DNA of 64,000 bases from Arctopsyche grandis. Lineage: Eukaryota > Arthropoda > Insecta > Trichoptera > Hydropsychidae. This document shows positions 57,680 through 64,000 of the stretch, one piece after another (positions within the stretch are counted from its first letter, which is position 1; each line of letters opens with the position of its first letter). The position numbers were made by a program, and so were the translations under genes. Under the pieces are notes generated by a model, which was given only the letters and a program-made list of their open reading frames with translations, was not told the origin of the DNA and searched no databases. The stretch is from assembly GCF_051622035.1 (NCBI RefSeq), contig NC_135359.1:17111501-17175500 (forward strand), in the 5' to 3' direction.

Positions 57680-58940
57680 TAATTATATAATATTAGTTCT
57701 CTTAATGTTCAGATGGCGATTCATTTGAAATATGTTCGCGAGCAAATGCTTACAATATTCAATGTGATTATATGTAGGATTAAGAAATTTAACGTTAAAG
57801 AAAGCTGAAAAAGTTCAAACTGAGTATTTTATAAACATGTTGCAAATGTATCACCAGATTTATGTATGTATGTACATATGTAAGTGTTTGAGGATAATTC
57901 TTTCTTATATTGAAATAAACACCGATTAGATTTAAATTTGCATTCTTCCTTAAATGGACTTTGAATTGATTGATTGTTCTTCTTCATATTATTATTTATT
58001 ATTATTATTTTTCAATAATGTTATTATCTATATGTTATTTATATGGGCGTTGGGGATTGCACTATTTTCCCTATCGCCTGGAATAAAAAGTTATTATTAT
58101 TATTATTATTAAATAGATATTTTTATTCGCCGAACATTTACATATTTATGACGAATTAAAATACGATACATCCATCGTAAAACTAATGTTGACTGGAATA
58201 CAAATCGGCACGGTAGCATAGAGGTCAAACAAAATAAAAACTTCAAAGTTTTCCTTAATAACTATAATCTGAGCGGTATGAATTATATTATACGAACTAT
58301 AATAACGTATTCTTTTGAGTGCGAAAACCAGATTATTTTCGAGATTGTTGAAATGTTGGCGCGAATCACGCGAACGCAACGTTGCTAATGTTTCCCGGAA
58401 TGGGGATTAACGGTGGCACGCGAAGGGTTAACTTTAACCTGTTGCCGGTCGACAACGATTACAAACTGAGACATCGCAGGCACGATATAGAAGGAAGAGG
58501 TAAAAAAATACCATTTTACATCCCCAACAGATTTAATTGAATTTCACTCCCCGTATTAATTAAATTAAGATGTCGCATCTGTAATTTTCACCGAAGACGA
58601 TCTTTCGCAGGATGGGCTTAATTTATTTATAGTATGTTATGAAATAATATACATCCAACTCAAATATATGTATTATATTATACATACATATAAAAGATTT
58701 TGAAGAAATGTTCTATTATATACATATATAACTAATACAAATATAAGAAATATTCTCATTTATGTAAGTGTATTCAATGTCTATAATGAAGTTCAAACAA
58801 ACACCATTTTGACGTACATAAACATTGTGAATAATTAAATAACTTTTCCAAATTTCGATCAATATTTACATGGCCAGTTAGTGACCAGTTTCAATCAATT
58901 GAATAACATGACTTTAAGGTATATATTAAGTACATATGTA
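57680..58940. other. Unique DNA
   Basis: 58320-58640 is GC-balanced (gttgccggtcgacaacg, cgcaggcacgatatag) without a credible frame. The remainder is AT-rich. Confidence 0.35.
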
Positions 58941-58944
58941 ACCG

Positions 58945-59680
58945 CCAAAGTGTATTATGAGTTGTAATATATTTTATCTGGCATTTTAGGTACTTTATAC
59001 TAGAATACAAAAAAAACAATTAAATATACATACATATGTTTCTATAGGCGAGAATGTAATTTCACCGGTGTTCGCCGGTAATTATATACATACATTAGGG
59101 CGCAGACAGACAGAGTTGTGGCACGTTTTTTTTTTTTGGATAGTTTTGCATATGTAAAAAAATGCTAGTACGCCTGATCTACGCCAGGCCAAAACTCATC
59201 ACCTGAATTGTTTTCGGTGATATATTTTACTTGTATAGACATAGGTTTGACAGTGATTCTCATATTTGAAAAAAATTAGGAGAAACTTGTCGCAAAAATA
59301 AGATCGTACGAATTAACAATGACATAAGACAAGTCATTTCACAGCTGTATAAAGTGTATGCTGGAGTCTAGGCATGCCGTGCCGTACGAATCTGTGTGTC
59401 TGCGCCTTTAGTATTCACAATTGAGTTTTGACAATTCAGATTTTTAAGCAGACTGCTTTAGGATTCAACAACGCGTTAATACTACATACTTACTACATAT
59501 TTCGAATTATGGAAAAGAGTTTCATATTGCGATAACCCTAAGAGTGTGTTCACAACAAAAACTTTTCGACCCAAATTACTAGTCAAGTGACGCTTTCGTG
59601 AAAAGCAGTACTGTAAATAAAATACATCAAAATCAAGTCTCATTGAAAGTTTAGGATCTGTGAATTATACAACGAATACA
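58945..59680. repeat. Second copy of the long repeat at 17525-18680
   Basis: Same order of blocks (ttgtaatatattttatctgg, MITE, caattgagttttgac, aacaacgcgttaatactac) as the first copy, with indels. Confidence 0.75.
59098..59407. mobile_element. PIF/Harbinger-like MITE
   Basis: Ends gggcgcagacagacaga and ctgtgtgtctgcgcct, flanked by TTA on both sides. 310 bp. Confidence 0.8.
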
Positions 59681-59756
59681 ACGAAGAACAGCATACATAT
59701 TGACTGATACTGACCAGTCAGATTGTAAATCCATTGTCATACGAAATAGCCAAGTG

Positions 59757-60036
59757 ATACCCCGACTTTTCCGCTCGGTCAATAGGCGCCCCGACATAAC
59801 CGCGCGGTGACAAAACCGGGAGAGACATAACCGCGCGGCGACATAACTGCTCCAACAAAAAGCGTTCGCCAAGAAAACCTTGCTAGAATACATATATGAA
59901 AAAACGTTGAAAACGGGAAATCACTAATGGATTATGACTCAGTTATATTAATCAAATCGAAGTCAAAATTGATATTTTATTTTTTTCATATATTCTGGCG
60001 CCGTTTTGTCACCGTGCGGTTGTTTCTCGTGGTTGT
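59757..60036. mobile_element. Foldback element with cgacaaaaccgc sub-repeats, copy 2
   Basis: Repeated ccgcgcggcgacataac-type words at left, and an inverted ccgttttgtcaccgtgcggt at right. Shorter spacer than the 30170-30680 copy and no inserted element. Confidence 0.65.
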
Positions 60037-60039
60037 GTC

Positions 60040-60785
60040 TTGTAGTTTTGATAATTAATCCTTGCCAATTATCCATCTGCAATATAATATCAAATATCCA
60101 TCTGCATAAGTGATATCTTAAAAGAAAGGGCAATAAGCCGGCATGTTTTTAAAAAGGTTTCACCTCTTAAAGAAAATTCAGTTATTTTTTTAAATATAAA
60201 AAAAAACAGTTTTTTCCTACTTGACAAATTTTTGAAAACTTATTGTGTCTTTAGTATTTTTATCCGTTAACACAGATGGTTATAATTGTTTTTATTGGAT
60301 TGAATAAACATTAGAAAAATAAAAAAAAATAATAATCGACTAACATACCAGTTTTAACTTCAGCAGTATGTGTTAGCAATTAACTGTGAAATTTTTGTGT
60401 TTTTACTAAAAATCTTTAAAAATTAAATAAATAAAAAAAGCGATAAGACTTTGGACTGAGGTACATATGTATGTGTGGCTCAAAATGTTCTAAATGATAT
60501 GATCTTTTAAGGCTTCGCGCTTCATAGCATCCTGTATATTAAATCTATGAAATATTATGTATTAAAAATTCTAGCTATAAAGCATACATTTTTATATATT
60601 AAAAATTAAATTATTACATTTCCGTCAAAGCATCTACATCGGAAATTATCACTATACAATTTGGCTTTATTATACACCTTCAATATGTACTTACATATGT
60701 ACATATATACATACATACGTATGGAAATTGACTTTTCTTGGAAGATTTATTTACACAAGAACCCGAAATAAAATAACAGAACACA
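60040..60785. other. AT-rich DNA without recognised features
   Basis: No exon or repeat match seen. Confidence 0.4.
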
Positions 60786-60789
60786 CACC

Positions 60790-61510
60790 CATTTGTATAT
60801 AATATCTAATATAATTTCGAAAGAGATTTTGTAAGTACATATGTATGTAATGTTGGTTGGTAATATCGAAAAAAAAAATCAAAGTTTCTATGACGACGAC
60901 TCGATATATTTTTTTCGATTCAAATAAATTTAATAAAAAAACAAACGAGTGCCACTTTAGTATGCGGTCTACCTTCACATATCTACCTTCACGTTTTTAG
61001 CTTAAAATGCGGTCTCAATGTCTCAGTTCTCGCGCGTGACAGTGACAATAATACCGACCATAACAACCTAATATTAAATTAATAAGGCGAACCCTAACTT
61101 AACCTAAACTAACCTGACCCTTAAATAAATAGGTGTTGGTTGCTAAGATATGTTTTATTTTTGTGAAAATATTGATGAAATAAAACATATCTTAGCAGCC
61201 AACACCTATTTATTTAAGGGTCAGGTTAGGTTAGGTTAAGTTAGGGTTGGCCCTATTAATTTAAGATTAGGTTGTTAGGGTCGGTATTTTCTTCGCTGCT
61301 GACAATATTTTGATAGAAATGCTTCGACAACATTATGGAGCGGCAGGAAAAAACAAAAATTATAATAAACAGGTCGATTCAAAGGTAGATCGCATGCTAA
61401 GGTAGACCGCATACTAGAGTAGCACCAACAAATGAATATTTTCTATTAGATTCGCAATTTTTAAGCTGTTTATATTACAAATACTGAACGAAGCCGGGTA
61501 AAACAACTAG
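60790..61510 (+). mobile_element. Helitron fragment, family A, split by a foldback element
   Basis: The left part (ctaatataatttcgaaagag, ttttttcgattcaaata) and right part (ctattagattcgcaattttt, gaacgaagccgggtaaaaca, CTAG at 61507-61510 then T) match the inside of the Helitron at 31055-31596. The 60949-61426 insertion separates them. Confidence 0.7.
60949..61426. mobile_element. Foldback element with TTAGG-like arms
   Basis: The ends gtgccactttagtatgcggt and ccgcatactagagtagcac are inverted. Flanks aacaaacga and aacaaatga form an 8-of-9 target duplication, a length typical of MULE-type elements. The core (about 61070-61270) is a long palindrome containing aacctaaactaacc on one arm and ggttaggttaggttaagtta on the other. 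Confidence 0.75.
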
Positions 61511-61758
61511 TAATATATAATTTAGAAATAGACTTTATAAGGATTAATGTACATATGTATGGTTTGGGTGGTAGAATCAAGAAAAATCCAGTAAATACAT
61601 TGTTTGTATCGACAATTCCTCTTGGAAAATACACAAGCATTTAGCCCCATCTATTGAAAATTAATTTAATTTAAGTAAATTAATTTATATATTGTTTATA
61701 TGTAGGTAGTTTTTACTTATAATACACCCGATGAAATTTTCATCGGGTCTATCGCTAG
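61511..61758 (+). mobile_element. Helitron fragment with family B terminus
   Basis: Contains the perfect hairpin cccgatg / catcggg (61727-61747), then tctatcg and CTAG (61755-61758), T next. The body has the shared ggtagtttttac block. It follows directly after another Helitron end at 61510. Confidence 0.7.
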
Positions 61759-61759
61759 T

Positions 61760-62130
61760 ATAATATGTATAAAAGTAGACTATCAAATAGTCATGCACAA
61801 TACACACTGTATTAAAATTGATAATACTGATGTTGTTTTCACATCAATTTATCTTAATGTGCCATCTAAAAATGGGGATAATAAAAAAAAGTAAGCCATA
61901 CCAAACGAGTCAAAATAAATAAAAAGTTTGAGAAGCACCGCATTGTTTATATACCGCGTGACACGTGGATAAGTCAGTAGCAATAAAAAAAAATAGAGCA
62001 AATTCTATGAATTTTAATCCAACATGGTTATTTGATATGAAACGAAGTTTCGCCGAGAATGAGGCGTGTCGATAATGCGAAACGTCAACGTCAACAGGTC
62101 GATCACGTGTCGAAACATATGTCAAAACGA
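61760..62130. other. DNA without recognised features next to the candidate first exon
   Basis: No repeat match. 62040-62130 has a patch of cgtcaacgtcaac. Confidence 0.35.
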
Positions 62131-62177
62131 CTTCAAAACAAGCGTTGTAATTCAATTAGGCGATTTGTGTCACTTAC

Positions 62178-62357
62178 TCTTTTGATGGCATCCTTCAGGT
62201 CAGGTTCGGCTGTGGCGATGGCCAGCTCTAGCTCCTTCTGCACGTCCACCAGATCGTCCATCTCTACGACTGCTTCTGGAGGAGGCACGTGTTGACCTGG
62301 AGCTGTCATGATTTTTCCAAAGTTGTTCCGTTCCGTTTCCGGTTGAATTCTCGCCAT
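62178..62357 (-). CDS. Candidate first exon of the group-7-like gene
   Basis: The ATG at 62357 opens MARIQPETERNNFGKIMTAP followed by an acidic helix (VDVQKELELAIATAEPDLKD), ending AIKR at a strong donor (gtaagtgac) in phase 0. The next in-phase exon on this strand that I can find is 51412, giving ...DLKDAIKR-GFTNEAVQR... and a 486-residue protein. The helix would supply the N-terminal helix that the first module otherwise lacks. GC content and codon quality support real coding. The link across 10.8 kb is inference; another gene with an unseen second exon is possible. There is no signal peptide, unusual for this family. Confidence 0.55.
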
Positions 62358-62560
62358 TTAATATTCACACATGCTGCCTTTCGCACTCGCTGCTGGGAAT
62401 GGCCTCGTTTTGAATTGGATTTGGTATATTTTCGTTTGCGAAATTGGAATGTTATCGCGACGCTCGTTCACTATCGGTTTTGTTTGACAGTTGATAGTTC
62501 GTTGCGTGGCCGCTTGGAGTCGCCACCTGTACAGGTGAGTAGCTCAGCGGCTCTCAAATT
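62358..62560 (-). promoter_or_regulatory. Candidate promoter / 5' leader
   Basis: GC-balanced sequence just upstream of the ATG at 62357, with a 14-bp perfect palindrome cacctgtacaggtg (62524-62537) that contains two E-box-like CACCTG sites. Confidence 0.3.
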
Positions 62561-62828
62561 TAGATTGAGTTATTTCAATAAAAAAATGTAAGATAATTTC
62601 GAAGGCATTTACAGTTGTGTGAACTGGGTTTTTTGTTCGGTTTTGATTCAACGCAGTTTTATAACATTCATTTCGTAAGTCGTTTTTGGGCGGTTCTGCT
62701 ATGAATGGGGTTCAGAAAATATATATAATACATACATTAACTATTTTATATACACATGTTACACTCCCAGTATATGTATATATAGGTCGCTACAAACGAA
62801 CTATGTAGTTTGTTTATGCACAAACTAT

Positions 62829-63501
62829 TAGTCATAAGTAAAGACAGGCCAACTTTGCGCAGTTCATTGTTCATTGTTCGCCGTGCTTTCTTCATTTTTA
62901 TGCTCTCTAGCTTTTTTTTATGATCTCTAGCTTTGTAGTTTGCACTGTATCCTGGAAAATAGACCCAAAATGCCCTGTTTCCTGGAAAAAGCATGCTTCC
63001 AGTCCTACCTCTAGTCATAAGTAAGGATGTGCACTAGGGTGCTATATTCCAGGAAAGAGGGTTTGTCTATTATCAACCTACAAGGCTAGAGAGCAAAAAA
63101 AGGTTCACAATAGAAATTGACAATAGGCAGCCCCTCTTTCCTGGAAAATAGCACCCTAAGGTCTATCCTTAGTCATAAGTAGAGACCGGAATCTGAAGGG
63201 GCTGTTTATTGTTCAAAGATTGTAAATGCATTGTTAAAGGTTTGCCGAACCTTTTTTACAAAAGATTTACAACAATGGAACAATAGGCGGCGCGTTTCCG
63301 GCCCCTTCAGATTCCGACCTCTAGTCATAAGTAAGGATAGGCAGTCGGTTTCTATTTGGACAAAAAAATGGGTTCACCATTGTCAATTTTTATGGTCAAC
63401 TCTATTTTTTTCTCTCTCTAGCTTTGTAGGACAATAGTAATCAACCCTCGGTTTCTATTTCCTGGGAAATAGAAACCGAGCGCTGAAGTCGAGTCATAAG
63501 T
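62829..63501. repeat. Tandem array of four hairpin units with constant spacer
   Basis: The spacer tagtcataagta recurs at 62829, 63012, 63170, 63322 and (as gtcataagt) 63493, giving units of 183, 158, 152 and about 171 bp. Units 2 and 3 fold on themselves by long outer stems: tagggtgctat plus ccaggaaagagg against its complement (63025-63168), and cggaatctgaaggggc against gccccttcagattccg (63187-63317). Unit 4 has ctcggtttctatttcc beside a complement. Stem sequences differ, while interior words (ctctctagctttgtag, tttcctgg-aaatag) are shared. A solitary relative is at 29984-30110. Confidence 0.85.
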
Positions 63502-64000
63502 TTAAATACATCCTCCATTCTTTGTCTTTATGTATACGTACCCTGGTTTGAAATATTTTAAAAATCGGCGGAAAAGGAAATTATAGCAACGTTTTAATGC
63601 GGTTTCCACAGGATTTTCCATTTTAAATACTATTATTTTTAATACTACATTTAAATACTACAAAAATTTTGACACTTATAAGTTTCATTCGACACCTGGT
63701 GGGAATCTATCGTATTTGAAGATAGCTTTTTGACGTTTATTATTTAAACTAAAAACTATAGTTCCTGTATGAATAAACTAATATGTTAATGAAAGAACTA
63801 GATTAGACACTTTGATTGTAGGTACATAAATAACGCCTGGCGTTTCTCCTTCATAGTTTTGGAGTCTTGAAGTCGTAGCTTTTAGACTGGTGTCAGAGCC
63901 GTTAAATTTCGAGCGACTTTAACACAGATTTCGCATTTGTTTTTATTTTACTTACATACATAATATTGTATATGAATATACAGTTTCTAAGTGACTCCAA
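63502..64000. other. Window end, mostly unassigned
   Basis: 63670-63780 repeats 36310-36430 in inverted orientation. Nothing else recognised. Confidence 0.4.

Larger units (their letters stand above)
51413..62177 (-). other. Putative 10.8 kb first intron, transposon-rich
   Basis: If the exon at 62178-62357 belongs to the downstream gene, this is its first intron. The acceptor at 51413 has a good pyrimidine tract (cctttgtttattttttcc on the gene strand). It holds the nested LINEs, Helitrons, MITEs and unique GC-balanced patches listed separately. Confidence 0.45.

Noticed and set aside
61080-61260. Interstitial telomere array
   Set aside because: Only two or three TTAGG-like units per arm, within a foldback element; not a tandem array.
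62829-63501. CRISPR-like array (regular short repeats with different spacers)
   Set aside because: Eukaryotic context, only five 12-bp repeats, spacers of 140-170 bp that fold into hairpins, and no associated genes.

Overview
This is a gene-poor, AT-rich eukaryotic window, almost certainly insect nuclear DNA. Coding exons have GT-AG splice sites and phase-consistent introns. The intergenic and intronic DNA is packed with insect-type mobile elements: hAT and PIF/Harbinger MITEs, Helitrons, a jockey-like LINE, tRNA-derived SINEs and foldback elements. Telomere-like TTAGG motifs and many acatatgta-type simple repeats also occur. I cannot name the species.

Genes. (1) A gamma-glutamyltranspeptidase (GGT) gene runs on the + strand from an upstream first exon at 2982 to a stop at 14781 (10 coding exons, 618 codons). 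It has an alternative first coding exon at 9836-9864 and a possible alternative last exon at 10928. The last two exons of a second GGT copy, truncated near its C-terminus, lie at the left edge (21-391). (2) An unidentified 512-codon single-exon protein lies on the - strand (15343-16881), convergent with GGT. (3) A - strand gene of nine exons (51412 down to 46209) encodes a protein resembling the group 7 mite-allergen / TULIP fold family, apparently with two tandem modules. A candidate first exon at 62357-62178 joins it in phase across a 10.8 kb intron full of transposons. (4) A small possible secreted peptide lies near 20.8 kb.

Layout. 0-3 kb: truncated GGT copy, decayed transposase-like sequence, 33-bp tandem repeat. 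3-15 kb: GGT gene, whose long first intron holds several hAT-type insertions, one nested inside another. 15-17 kb: orphan gene, with a SINE abutting its 5' end. 17-46 kb: intergenic DNA, almost all interspersed repeats. 46-62 kb: the group-7-like gene with a 400-bp intronic palindrome, a self-nested LINE and Helitrons. 62.8-63.5 kb: an unusual tandem array of hairpin units separated by a constant spacer, just upstream of the candidate first exon.

The most unusual structures are the hairpin-cassette array (62829-63501), the intronic palindrome (50163-50566), the alternative GGT N-termini, and several transposon-in-transposon insertions readable to the base from target-site duplications. No computation was run: exon joins rest on splice motifs, phase and family motifs read by eye.
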